64,000 nucleotides of DNA from the NCBI RefSeq assembly GCF_900129495.1, contig NZ_FQVX01000001.1, positions 1,302,001 to 1,366,000 on the forward strand, in the 5' to 3' direction. The position numbers and the translations under genes were made by a program. Of this stretch, positions 19,938 to 28,230 are shown piece after piece (position 1 is the stretch's first letter; the number at the start of each line of letters is the position of its first letter). This DNA comes from Geodermatophilus nigrescens. Lineage in GTDB: Bacteria; Actinomycetota; Actinomycetes; Mycobacteriales; Geodermatophilaceae. The notes under the pieces are model-generated. The model saw nothing but the letters and a program-made list of their open reading frames with translations. It was not told the origin of the DNA and made no database searches.

Positions 19938-20888
19938 TCAGCGTGCGGCGAGCGCCGCCGTCTGCTCCGCGCACAGCTCGGCCAGCGCCTGGGGCGCCGA
20001 CCGGCACAGCCGCGGGAAGGCGAGGAAGCCGTGCGGCATGCCCACGTACTCGGTGTGCCGCACCGGCACCCCGGCCGCGCGCAGCACCGCGGTGTAGCGG
20101 GCTCCGTCGTCGCGGATCGGGTCGTGCTCGGCCACCTGCACCAGTGCCGGGGGCAGGCCCGTGTGGTCCGGGGCGAACAGCGGGGAGGCGTAGGGGTCGG
20201 TGGGGTCCTGGCCGCCCAGGTAGTGGTCGCGGAACGCGAGGCAGTCGGCCTTCGTCAGCACCGGCGCGGAGGCGTTCTCGTCGATCGAGGGGCTGCTCAT
20301 CGTCAGGTCCACCGAGGGGTAGACCAGTCCCTGGTGGGCGATCCGCGGGCCCGAGCGGTCCCGCGCCATGAGGCACACGACGGCGGCCAGGTTGCCGCCC
20401 GCGCTGTCGCCCATCACCGCCACCCGCTCCGGGTCGGCGCCGAGGTCGGCCGCCCGGGCGACGACGTCGACCAGCGCGGCGTAGCAGTCCTCCGCCGCGG
20501 CGGGCCAGCGGTGCCCGGGCGCGAGCCGGTAGTCGACCGACACGACGACGGCGCCGACCGCGGCGGTCACGTTGCTGCACAGCCAGTCGGCGGAGTCCAG
20601 GTTGCCGAGCGTCCAGCCGCCGCCGTGGAAGTTGACGACCAGCGGCAGCGCGCCGTCGCCGTCCTGCGGCCGGTAGGTGCGCACCGGCACGTCCCCGGCC
20701 GCGCCGCGCGCCGTGCCGTCGGTGAGCCGCACGCCGCGGGCCACCCCGCCGAGCAGCGCGTCGGTGAGCGGGTTGTGCGGGATGCGCTGCGCCTGCGCCC
20801 GGCGGATCCGCTCCTCGTCCATCGACGAGACCGACATCCGGCCCAGCAGCCGGCCCAGCACCCGCACCCGCAGGTCCATCCCTGCCAC
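19938..20888 (-). CDS. Alpha/beta-hydrolase, hormone-sensitive-lipase-like esterase
   Basis: 316-residue carboxylesterase. The oxyanion-hole motif FHGGGWTLG, nucleophile elbow GDSAGGN, acid Asp in VAEHDPIRDDG and His in MPHGFLAF identify the HSL (family IV) group. The GTG at 20888 is 5 nt after AGGAGG, and that site overlaps the stop of the amylosucrase gene 10 bp upstream. It is therefore the third gene of a tetR-amylosucrase-esterase operon. Substrates are probably short acyl esters; the metabolic link to amylosucrase is unclear. Confidence 0.85.
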   Translation of the reverse strand: MAGMDLRVRVLGRLLGRMSVSSMDEERIRRAQAQRIPHNPLTDALLGGVARGVRLTDGTARGAAGDVPVRTYRPQDGDGALPLVVNFHGGGWTLGNLDSADWLCSNVTAAVGAVVVSVDYRLAPGHRWPAAAEDCYAALVDVVARAADLGADPERVAVMGDSAGGNLAAVVCLMARDRSGPRIAHQGLVYPSVDLTMSSPSIDENASAPVLTKADCLAFRDHYLGGQDPTDPYASPLFAPDHTGLPPALVQVAEHDPIRDDGARYTAVLRAAGVPVRHTEYVGMPHGFLAFPRLCRSAPQALAELCAEQTAALAAR

Positions 20889-20898
20889 GCGCTCCTCC

Positions 20899-22860
20899 TC
20901 AGATCTGGTCGACGACGGTCTCGGCGTACCAGGCGAACCCGTGGCCGGGCACCACGACCCGGCCGTCGGCCACCGGCAGCACCCCGTCGCTGCCGTGCAC
21001 CTGGGCGAACGTCCCCAGCCCGGTGACCGTGTCGGCGTCGACGGACGCGGGGTCCGCGGCCACGTTGGCCACCCCGACGAACGTGCCGTGCCGCGGGTGC
21101 CGGCGGCGCCACACCAGGACGGCGTCGCTGCCGGCGTCCAGGGGCTCGGCGCCGACGTCGCCGGTCAGGGACGGCAGCGACCGGCGGGCCGCACCGAGTT
21201 CCCGCAGCGCGGCGCAGACCCGCCCCTCCACGGTGGCGGGGTCGGCGGCGCGCCCGGCGGCGGCCCAGTCCAGCGGCGGCCGGTGCATCCAGCGGTTGTC
21301 CGGGGCGAGCTCCGGGTCGGCGAGGTAGCCGGCGTCGTTGCGCTGGGCGAGCTCGTCGCCGGAGAACAGCAGCGGGATGCCGCCGAAGCCGTAGGCGACC
21401 GCGTGGAGGAGCACGAACCGGCGGACGGCGGCGTCCAGTGCAGCGTCGTCGCCGGCCTCGAGGGCGGCCTCGACGCCGCACAGCGAGGCGGTGGTGCCGG
21501 AGATCCGCGCGTCGCCGGTGGCCTCGTTCTCCTGGAACAGCGCGCCGCGGGCGAACGAGCCGGGGAAGCGGCCGGCGTAGAAGTCGTTGAGGAACCGGCG
21601 GTGCGCGAAGCCGTCCAGGCCGACCGCCGCGGCGTCGGTGTCGGTGACCGCCCAGCCGATGTCGTCGTGCCCGCGCACGTAGGTGCACCAGGTGGTCGTG
21701 CGGGGGATCGGCCGCATCCGGCCCAGCGACTGCCGCGCCAGCCGCACGTCGCCGGTGGCCAGGCTGCTCCACAGCAGCACCATGAGCTGGTTGTGGTACG
21801 CCAGCTCGCACTCGGGCCGCTCGCGCTCGTGGGCGCCGAGGTACCGCACCAGGTCGTCGGGCGCGACGATCGCCTCGGCCTTGAACACCACGCCCGGCGC
21901 GGCCAGCCGGGTGAGCGCGTGCAGCACCTGCAGCAGCAGGTGCGCCTCGGGCTGGTTCTGGCAGTCGGTGCCCCGCCGCTTCCACATGAACGGGACGGCG
22001 TCCATCCGGAAGACGTCGACGCCGCGGTTGGCCAGCCAGGTGATCTCGCCGAGCACCGCGAGCGCGACCTCGGGGTTCGTGTAGTCGAGGTCCCACTGGT
22101 AGGGCCAGAACGTCGTCCACACCCAGCCGCCGGCGCCGCCGAGCGCCTCCGGCACCCAGGAGAACGAGCCCGGCGCCCGGTCGGGGAAGACCTCCGGGAT
22201 CGTCGCGTCCCAGGCGTCGGGCTCCGCCCGGTCGGGGTAGGCGGTGTAGAAGCCGGCGTACGCGGGGTCGCCGGCCAGCCAGCCGCGCGCCCACGGGTGC
22301 TCGCGGGCGGTGTGGTTGAGCACCAGGTCGATGCACAGGCTCATCCCGCGCCCGTGCAGCGCGGCGGCGACCGCCTCGAGGTCGGCCATCGTGCCCAGCC
22401 GCGGGTCGACCGCGCGGTAGTCGGCCACCGCGTAGCCGCCGTCGTTCTCGCCCTCCCGCGGGCGCAGCAGCGGCATGAGGTGCAGGTAGGTGGTGCCGAG
22501 GTCCTGCAGGTGGTCCAGCCGGGCGGGCAGGTCGCGCAGCGTGCCGCAGAACCGGTCGACGTAGCAGACGTAGCCCTGCACGCCGGGGGACTGGAACCAT
22601 CCCGGGTCGATCTCGCGGCGCCGGTCGATCCGCCGCAGCGGCGCGGGCCGCTCGGCGGCGGCGGCCAGGGCGGTCCGCAGCCCGCGGGCGAGGAAGTCGC
22701 CGGCGCGGTCGCCGTACAGCCCGGTCAGCGCGGCGGTGAGGTCGGGCAGGGCGAGCCCGACCCGGGTGAGGAAGGCGTCGGCCTCGTCCGCGCCGAGCGC
22801 GGTGGCCACCTCCCCGGAGAACCCCACCGGCAGCCTGCTGTCCTCCGCGCCCCCGCTCAC
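20899..22860 (-). CDS. Amylosucrase-like GH13 glucosyltransferase
   Basis: 653-residue GH13 enzyme, the usual amylosucrase length. Amylosucrases split sucrose and extend alpha-1,4-glucan. Seen: GENDGGYAVADYRAVDPRLG, region I DLVLNHTAREHPWARG, region II GVDVFRMDAVPFMWKRRGTD then CQNQPEAH (nucleophile Asp), region III VFKAEAIVAP (acid/base Glu) and region IV YVRGHDDIGW. The CQNQPEAH stretch and REHPWA are characteristic of the amylosucrase subfamily. The GTG start overlaps the tetR stop by 4 bp and has ACGGAGGA upstream. No signal peptide, so cytoplasmic. Sucrose hydrolase is the close alternative. Confidence 0.85.
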   Translation of the reverse strand: MSGGAEDSRLPVGFSGEVATALGADEADAFLTRVGLALPDLTAALTGLYGDRAGDFLARGLRTALAAAAERPAPLRRIDRRREIDPGWFQSPGVQGYVCYVDRFCGTLRDLPARLDHLQDLGTTYLHLMPLLRPREGENDGGYAVADYRAVDPRLGTMADLEAVAAALHGRGMSLCIDLVLNHTAREHPWARGWLAGDPAYAGFYTAYPDRAEPDAWDATIPEVFPDRAPGSFSWVPEALGGAGGWVWTTFWPYQWDLDYTNPEVALAVLGEITWLANRGVDVFRMDAVPFMWKRRGTDCQNQPEAHLLLQVLHALTRLAAPGVVFKAEAIVAPDDLVRYLGAHERERPECELAYHNQLMVLLWSSLATGDVRLARQSLGRMRPIPRTTTWCTYVRGHDDIGWAVTDTDAAAVGLDGFAHRRFLNDFYAGRFPGSFARGALFQENEATGDARISGTTASLCGVEAALEAGDDAALDAAVRRFVLLHAVAYGFGGIPLLFSGDELAQRNDAGYLADPELAPDNRWMHRPPLDWAAAGRAADPATVEGRVCAALRELGAARRSLPSLTGDVGAEPLDAGSDAVLVWRRRHPRHGTFVGVANVAADPASVDADTVTGLGTFAQVHGSDGVLPVADGRVVVPGHGFAWYAETVVDQI

Positions 22861-23441
22861 GTGTCCTCCGTAGCGCGTCCCGGGCCCACCCGCACCCGGG
22901 CGAGCGCCTCGTCGGCGAGCCGGGCGAACTCCTCCGCGGGCGACGCCGGGTCCCAGGTGCGGAACGCCGCCCCGAGCGCCGCGCCGGCCGCGGCGGCCAG
23001 CAGCCGCGGGCCGAGCTCGTCGCCGGGCAGCCGCCGGGTGGCCCACGCCTCCAGCGCCGCCTGCACGTGCCGGTGCACCTCGACCGGGTAGTCGCCGAGC
23101 TCGCCCGAGCCGGCCACCCGGCGGTAGACGCGCAGCGCGTCGTGCGGGCCCCAGCGGACGAACACCGCGCAGATGCCGCGCAGATCGGCCCACACGTCGC
23201 CGGTGTCCGGCGCCTCGGCGGTCAGCCGCTCCAACCGCTGGGCGAGCTCCGGGTCGGGGTCGAACAGCGCGGCGGCCTTGGTGGGGAAGTAGTTGAAGAA
23301 GGTCCGCCGCGACGTGCCGGCCGCCGCCGCGACGTCGTCGACGCTCACCGCCGCGAAGCCGTGCTCGGCCACCAGCCGCAGCGTGGCCTCGCGCAGCGCC
23401 CGCCACGTCTCCAGCCGGGTGGGGTGCCGGGCCTGCGTCAC
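22857..23441 (-). CDS. TetR-family regulator
   Basis: 194-residue TetR protein with HTH segments ALREATLRLVAEHGFAAVSV and AAAAGTSRRTFFNYFPTKAA. This RRTFFNYFPTK form is frequent in TetR proteins near mycofactocin-dependent dehydrogenases. The GTG at 23441 is chosen: a TAGGGT box (23454 down to 23449) ends 7 nt upstream, giving a leaderless mRNA, and the extension to 23465 would run into the operator. It is translationally coupled to amylosucrase (GTGA) and divergent from an SDR gene across a 17-bp palindrome. It probably controls both directions. Confidence 0.82.
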   Translation of the reverse strand: MTQARHPTRLETWRALREATLRLVAEHGFAAVSVDDVAAAAGTSRRTFFNYFPTKAAALFDPDPELAQRLERLTAEAPDTGDVWADLRGICAVFVRWGPHDALRVYRRVAGSGELGDYPVEVHRHVQAALEAWATRRLPGDELGPRLLAAAAGAALGAAFRTWDPASPAEEFARLADEALARVRVGPGRATEDT

Positions 23442-23448
23442 GGCCCCG

Positions 23449-23488
23449 ACCCTAGGGCCTTGCACTCAGTGCAAGCGATCCCTAGCGT
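23449..23488. promoter_or_regulatory. Divergent promoter with TetR operator CTTGCAC-TCA-GTGCAAG
   Basis: A perfect 7-bp-arm palindrome spans 23459-23475. On the plus strand its TTGCAC (23460-23465) is a -35 box 17 bp from TAGCGT (23483-23488), driving the SDR gene. On the minus strand TAGGGT (23454-23449) is the -10 box of tetR. The operator therefore covers the -35 of the SDR gene and the upstream part of the tetR promoter. Confidence 0.7.
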
Positions 23489-23522
23489 GACGCGCGGCAC
23501 ACGGCCGAGCGGAGGAGACGAC

Positions 23523-24338
23523 ATGGCGGGACGGGTCGAGGGCAAGGTGGCGCTGGTGACCGGCGCGGCGCGCGGGCAGGGGCGGGCGCACGCCGTCCGG
23601 CTCGCCGCCGAGGGCGCCGACGTCGTGGTGGTCGACGTCTGCGGGCCGCTGCCCGACGTCAGCTACCCCTCGGCCACCGAGGAGGACCTGGCCGAGACGG
23701 TGCGCCAGGTGGAGGCCCACGACCGGCGGGCGGTGTCGGCGGTCGTCGACGTCCGCGACCTCGACGGGCTGCGCGCGGCCGCCGACCGGGGCGTGGCCGA
23801 GCTCGGCCGGCTCGACGTCGTCGTCGCCAACGCCGGCATCTGCAGCCCGCGCGCGTGGGACCAGGTGGGCGCGGAGGTCTTCGCCAACACCCTGGACGTC
23901 AACGTGACCGGCGTCTGGAACACCGTGATGGCCACCGCGCCGCACCTGGTCGCGGCCGGCGGCGGCTCGATCGTGCTGGTCAGCTCCGCGGCGGGCCTCA
24001 AGGTGCAGCCGTTCATGGTCCACTACACGACCAGCAAGTGGGCCGTCCGCGGGATGGCCAAGGCCTTCGCCACCGAACTCGCGCAGCACGCGATCCGGGT
24101 CAACAGCCTGCACCCGACCGGCGTCGCGACGCCGATGGGCGAGGGCGACATGCAGGCGACGCTGGGCGCCGCGATGGCCGGCGACCCCAGACTGGCGCCC
24201 ATGTTCAGCAACCTGCTGCCGGTGCAGATCACGCAGCCCGAGGACGTCGCCGACGTCGTCCTGTTCCTCGCCTCCGACGAGTCCCGGTACGTGACGGCGC
24301 ACGAAATGGCCGTCGACGCCGGCGTCTCGGAGTTCTGA
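23523..24338 (+). CDS. Mycofactocin-coupled short-chain dehydrogenase/reductase
   Basis: 271-residue SDR. It has the cofactor site GAARGQGRAHAVRLAAEGAD, NAGI and the catalytic Ser/Tyr/Lys (VLVSSAAGLK, then HYTTSK). The start MAGRVEGKVALVTGAARGQG and the insert DVSYPSATEEDLAETVRQVE are diagnostic of the mycofactocin-dependent SDR family (TIGR03971-like), whose NAD is thought to be held tightly and re-oxidised through the redox peptide mycofactocin. The ATG follows GGAGGAG. The patatin gene begins 1 bp after its stop. No mycofactocin biosynthesis genes are in the window. The substrate is probably a secondary alcohol; not known. Confidence 0.85.
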   Translation: MAGRVEGKVALVTGAARGQGRAHAVRLAAEGADVVVVDVCGPLPDVSYPSATEEDLAETVRQVEAHDRRAVSAVVDVRDLDGLRAAADRGVAELGRLDVVVANAGICSPRAWDQVGAEVFANTLDVNVTGVWNTVMATAPHLVAAGGGSIVLVSSAAGLKVQPFMVHYTTSKWAVRGMAKAFATELAQHAIRVNSLHPTGVATPMGEGDMQATLGAAMAGDPRLAPMFSNLLPVQITQPEDVADVVLFLASDESRYVTAHEMAVDAGVSEF

Positions 24339-24339
24339 G

Positions 24340-25197
24340 GTGGGCGGCTCCCCGGGCAGCCGGGCGCTGGTCCTCGGCGGCGGCGGGATCGCGGGCATCG
24401 CGTGGGAGCTCGGGCTGCTGTCCGGGCTGGCCGCGGCCGGCGTCGACGTCCGCGACGCCGACACCGTGGTGGGCACCTCGGCCGGCTCGATCGTGGGCAC
24501 GCTGGTGCGCACCGGCGCCGACCTGGAGGAGGCCTACGCCGCCCAGCTCGGCCCGGTGCCGCCCACCGAGCGGGCCGTCGACTTCGACGGCGCCGGGTTC
24601 TTCGCCGCGATGGCCGAGGCGCTGGCCGGCGTCTCCTCCCCGCAGGAGGCGCGGGCCCGGATCGGCGCGCTGGCGCTGCGGGCGCGGACCATGCCCGAGT
24701 CCGAGCGGCTCGCGGTCATCGGCGGGCGGATCGGGACGCCGGGGTGGCCGGCCGCGCGCCTGGTGGTCACCGCGATCGACACCGCCGACGGGGAGTTCCT
24801 CGCCGTCGACAGCGGCTCCGGGTTCGACCTGCTGCAGGCCGTCGCCGCGTCCTGCGCGGTGCCCGGGGTGTACCCGCCGATCACCATCGGCGACCGGCGG
24901 TTCATGGACGGCGGCCTGCGCTCGCCGACGAACGCCGACCTCGCGGCCGGGCACGACCGGGTGCTCGTCGTCGCGCCGATGGGCGGCTTCCCGGGCAGCC
25001 CGCTCGGGCCCTCCCTCGACGAGGAGATGGCCACGCTGCGCCGCGACGGGCAGGCGCACCTGGTGCTCGCGGACGAGGCGGCCCTGGCGGCGTTCGGGTC
25101 CAACCCGCTGGACCCGGCCACCCGCGAGCCCGCCGCCCGGGCCGGCCGGGCCCAGGCCGAGCGCGTCGCCGCGGAGGTCGCCGCCGTCTGGGGCTGA
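24340..25197 (+). CDS. Patatin-like phospholipase/acyl hydrolase
   Basis: 285-residue cytosolic patatin fold. Oxyanion loop GGGGIAG, Ser-containing GTSAG elbow (nucleophile Ser near residue 49) and the Asp of DGG (FMDGGLRS) form the Ser-Asp dyad. The GTG start is one base after the SDR stop, so it is the second gene of the SDR transcript. Bacterial patatins hydrolyse lipid acyl esters. Linkage to a mycofactocin-type SDR suggests release of an alcohol or acid used by that enzyme; this is inference. Confidence 0.85.
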   Translation: MGGSPGSRALVLGGGGIAGIAWELGLLSGLAAAGVDVRDADTVVGTSAGSIVGTLVRTGADLEEAYAAQLGPVPPTERAVDFDGAGFFAAMAEALAGVSSPQEARARIGALALRARTMPESERLAVIGGRIGTPGWPAARLVVTAIDTADGEFLAVDSGSGFDLLQAVAASCAVPGVYPPITIGDRRFMDGGLRSPTNADLAAGHDRVLVVAPMGGFPGSPLGPSLDEEMATLRRDGQAHLVLADEAALAAFGSNPLDPATREPAARAGRAQAERVAAEVAAVWG

Positions 25198-25204
25198 GGC
25201 CTCA

Positions 25205-25220
25205 CCCCTCCGGGGAGGGG
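25205..25220 (+). terminator. Terminator after the patatin gene
   Basis: Stem CCCCTCC/GGAGGGG (7 bp) with a 2-nt loop, 7 nt after the patatin stop. The remaining roughly 120 bp before the next gene show only its ribosome site. Confidence 0.6.
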
Positions 25221-25338
25221 CGTCGCCGGACCGACTCCAGCACACGCCCGTCCCGCCGATGACCAGGATGCCCGGCCGGCTCTGGGCGACCTGGTCCCGG
25301 ACGGCGGATGCCGTCCCCGGAGGAGAGGAGGTGGCGGC

Positions 25339-27384
25339 GTGACGGCAGCGACGGCGGCACCCGGCACCCCCACCTACAGCGCCACCGCCGTCGACGCGAC
25401 GGCCCTCCTCGTCGTCGACGCCGTCGGCAGCGGGGCGCTGCCCATCAGCTGGGCCAACGAGGGCGCCGCCCGCCTGCTCGGTGCGCGCGCCGCCGACCTC
25501 CGCGGTCACGACCTGCGCTCCTTCCTCCCCGGCGTGGCGCCCGACGTGCTGCACGCGCTGCTGCACTCCGGGCGCACCGCGCAGCTCACCGCCCCGGTGC
25601 GGCGGGCGACCGGGGAGCAGGTCGAGGCCGTCGTCGTCGCCATGCCCGAGCCCTCCGGCACCCGCTGGACCCTCCGCGTCATCTCCACCGCCGACGAGCT
25701 CGAGCGGGCGCTGCGCGCCACCGCCGACGCCCACGAGCGGCGCTTCGCCGCGGTCACCGAGCGCTCGCCGGTGCCGCTGCTGCTCAGCGAGCAGGGCATG
25801 CGGCTCACCCACGTCAACGAGGCCATGTGCGCCCTCGTCGGCGCCCGCGCCGAGCAGCTGCTCGGCGTCGGCTGGCTGGACTTCCTGCACCCCGACGACA
25901 TCGACGACGTCGTCGACCAGGTCGCCGGCGTCCTCGAGGGCGCCGACGGCGTCACCTCGGTGCGCGTGGTGCGCGCCGACGGGGACGTGCGGACGGCGGT
26001 GCTGCGCCTGTCGCACGTGACCACCCCGGGCGTGGGCGCCGGCTTCGTGGCCACGCTCGAGGACGTCACCGAGCGGATGGCCTTCGAGGCGCGCCTGGCC
26101 CACCAGGCCAACCACGACCCGCTGACCGGCCTGCCCAACCGCACCCTGCTGTCCGGCTGGATCGCCGAGCACTTCACCCCGGGCGCCGGAGGCCTGGCGT
26201 GCCTCTTCCTCGACCTCGACGACTTCAAGGTGGTCAACGACTCCCTCGGCCACGCGGCCGGCGACGTGCTGCTGGTCGAGGTCGCCGACCGGCTGCGCGC
26301 CGCCGTCCGGCCCGGCGACCTGGTCGCCCGCTTCGGCGGCGACGAGTTCGTCGTCGTCGCGACGTCGGTGGACGAGGCCGAGGCGGTGCTCCTCGCCGAG
26401 CGGCTGGTCGCGGCCGTGGCGCTGCCGGTGCGGCTCAGCGGTGTGGAGGTGCGGCCCACCACCAGCGTCGGGGTCACCGTGCAGACCGGCGCGCACGTCA
26501 CCGCCGACGACCTCGTCCGCGACTGCGACATCGCCATGTACCAGGCCAAGGCCGGCGGCAAGGGCCGGGTGGCCGTGCTCGACGAGCGCGCCCGGGTGGC
26601 CGCCCGCGAGCGGCTGGCCCTGGTCGCCGACCTGCGCGACGCCATCTCCGGCGGCGGCATCGCGGTGTGGTTCCAGCCCATCCTCTCCGCCGCGGACGGG
26701 CGCCCCAGCGGCGTCGAGTCGCTGGCGCGGTGGATGCACCCGGAGCGCGGCGCCGTCAGCCCCGAGGAGTTCGTCCCGCTGGCGGAGACCAGCGGGCTCA
26801 TCGGGCCGCTCGGCCTGCACGTGCTCGACGAGACCTGCCGGCAGCTGGCCGCGTGGGACGCCGAGCTGGGCGACGCCGCCCCGCGGCGCGCCAACGTCAA
26901 CGTGTCCGCGCTGCAGCTCGACGCCTCGCTGCCCGGCCGCGTCGCCGCGGCCCTGACCCGGCACGGGCTCAACCCCGAGCGGCTGTCGATCGAGCTCACC
27001 GAGTCGGCGCTCATGACCGACCCGGCCGCGGCCCGGGAGGTCCTGCAGCGGCTGCGCGACCTCGGCGTCCACCTCGCGATCGACGACTTCGGCACCGGCT
27101 ACTCGTCGCTGGCCTACCTGCGGCACCTGCCGGTCGACTGCCTGAAGGTCGACCGCTCCTTCGTCGCCGAGCTCACCACCGGCGGCGACGCGATCGCCGC
27201 GGCGGTCATCGGCCTCGCCCGGACGCTGGGGCTGAGCACGGTCGCCGAGGGGGTCGAGACGCACGCCCAGGCGGGGGAGCTCGCCCGGCTGGGCGTCACC
27301 CACCTGCAGGGCTTCCTGCACGCCCGCCCGATGGCCGGCGCCGACTGCGCCGCCTGGTTCGCCGCCCGACGGGAGACCCCGTGA
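25339..27384 (+). CDS. PAS-GGDEF-EAL bifunctional c-di-GMP enzyme
   Basis: 681 residues without membrane segments. A PAS-like domain lies at about 15-120, a second PAS at about 135-245 (ERSPVPLLLSEQGMRLTHVN), GGDEF at about 255-415 and EAL at about 425-675. GGDEF is intact (ARFGGDEFVVVA) with I-site RPGD five residues before it. The EAL domain has a GVESLARWMHP variant (ESL instead of EAL), ELTES, DDFGTGYSSLAYL and the second catalytic region VDRSFV with AEGVE, so phosphodiesterase activity is likely kept. The GTG start follows AGGAG. Coupled by GTGA to the HDOD gene. Turnover of c-di-GMP in response to a cytoplasmic signal is inferred. Confidence 0.88.
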   Translation: MTAATAAPGTPTYSATAVDATALLVVDAVGSGALPISWANEGAARLLGARAADLRGHDLRSFLPGVAPDVLHALLHSGRTAQLTAPVRRATGEQVEAVVVAMPEPSGTRWTLRVISTADELERALRATADAHERRFAAVTERSPVPLLLSEQGMRLTHVNEAMCALVGARAEQLLGVGWLDFLHPDDIDDVVDQVAGVLEGADGVTSVRVVRADGDVRTAVLRLSHVTTPGVGAGFVATLEDVTERMAFEARLAHQANHDPLTGLPNRTLLSGWIAEHFTPGAGGLACLFLDLDDFKVVNDSLGHAAGDVLLVEVADRLRAAVRPGDLVARFGGDEFVVVATSVDEAEAVLLAERLVAAVALPVRLSGVEVRPTTSVGVTVQTGAHVTADDLVRDCDIAMYQAKAGGKGRVAVLDERARVAARERLALVADLRDAISGGGIAVWFQPILSAADGRPSGVESLARWMHPERGAVSPEEFVPLAETSGLIGPLGLHVLDETCRQLAAWDAELGDAAPRRANVNVSALQLDASLPGRVAAALTRHGLNPERLSIELTESALMTDPAAAREVLQRLRDLGVHLAIDDFGTGYSSLAYLRHLPVDCLKVDRSFVAELTTGGDAIAAAVIGLARTLGLSTVAEGVETHAQAGELARLGVTHLQGFLHARPMAGADCAAWFAARRETP

Positions 27385-28196
27385 CCGTCCTCGACACCCC
27401 GGTCCCGCTCGACGTCGACCGGCTCCTGGCCCGCATCGACACGCTCGCCGCCAGCCGGCCCGTGGCAGCCCAGCTGGTCGCCATGACCAGCGCCGAGGAC
27501 GCCGGGGCCCGCGACCTCGCCCGCGTGCTCGCCGGTGACGTGGCGCTGGCCGGCCGGGTGATGAAGCTGGCCAACTCCGCCTACTTCGGCATGTGCGGCC
27601 GGGTGACCTCGCTGCAGTTCGCCGTCACCGTCGTCGGCCTCATGACCGTGCGGACGATGGCGACCGTCGCCCTCACCGACCTCGGCGACGAGTCCGCGCT
27701 GCCGGAGGACTTCTGGCTGACCAGCACCCACGTCGCCCAGGCGGCGGCCGCGCTCGCGCCGCGCTTCGGCGAGCGCCCGCCCGACGCCCTGTGCCTGGGC
27801 ATGCTGTCCCAGATCGGGGCGGCGCTGCTGCACCACGAGGACCCGGAGGGCCGTCCCGCGCTCGTGGCCGGGGCGGAGGACGCGCCCGCCCGCCGGCTGG
27901 CCGAGACCCGGCGCTACGGCGTGCACGCGCTGCGGCTGAGCGCCCTGGCCCTGCGGCACTGGGGCTTCCCGCAGCGGATGGTGACCGCGCTGGAGCTCGC
28001 CGACGACCTGACCGCTCCCGAGGGGGCCCTGCTGCGCGTGGCCACCGAGGTCGCCGCCCGGCTCTCGGGCCGGCCGCACCGGCCGGTGCCCGTCGGGCGC
28101 CTGTGCGGCGGCCTGCTGCAGGAGGACGCGCTGGACCTGGTCGTGGACCGGGTGCGCGCCGAGGCCGAGGAGCTGCGGCTGGCCCTGCTGGGCTGA
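27381..28196 (+). CDS. HDOD-domain signalling protein
   Basis: 271 residues with an HDOD domain, a non-catalytic relative of HD phosphohydrolases, covering about residues 15-215 (ASRPVAAQLVAMTSAEDAGARD-like start, VMKLANSAYFGM, CLGMLSQIGAALLHH). The HD metal ligands are absent as usual for HDOD. The GTG start overlaps the stop of the GGDEF-EAL gene by 4 bp, so the pair is co-translated and HDOD probably acts as its partner or downstream module. Confidence 0.85.
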   Translation: MTVLDTPVPLDVDRLLARIDTLAASRPVAAQLVAMTSAEDAGARDLARVLAGDVALAGRVMKLANSAYFGMCGRVTSLQFAVTVVGLMTVRTMATVALTDLGDESALPEDFWLTSTHVAQAAAALAPRFGERPPDALCLGMLSQIGAALLHHEDPEGRPALVAGAEDAPARRLAETRRYGVHALRLSALALRHWGFPQRMVTALELADDLTAPEGALLRVATEVAARLSGRPHRPVPVGRLCGGLLQEDALDLVVDRVRAEAEELRLALLG

Positions 28197-28230
28197 GCCG
28201 CCCGGTCGGGCCCGCCGTCGGCGCCCGCGG

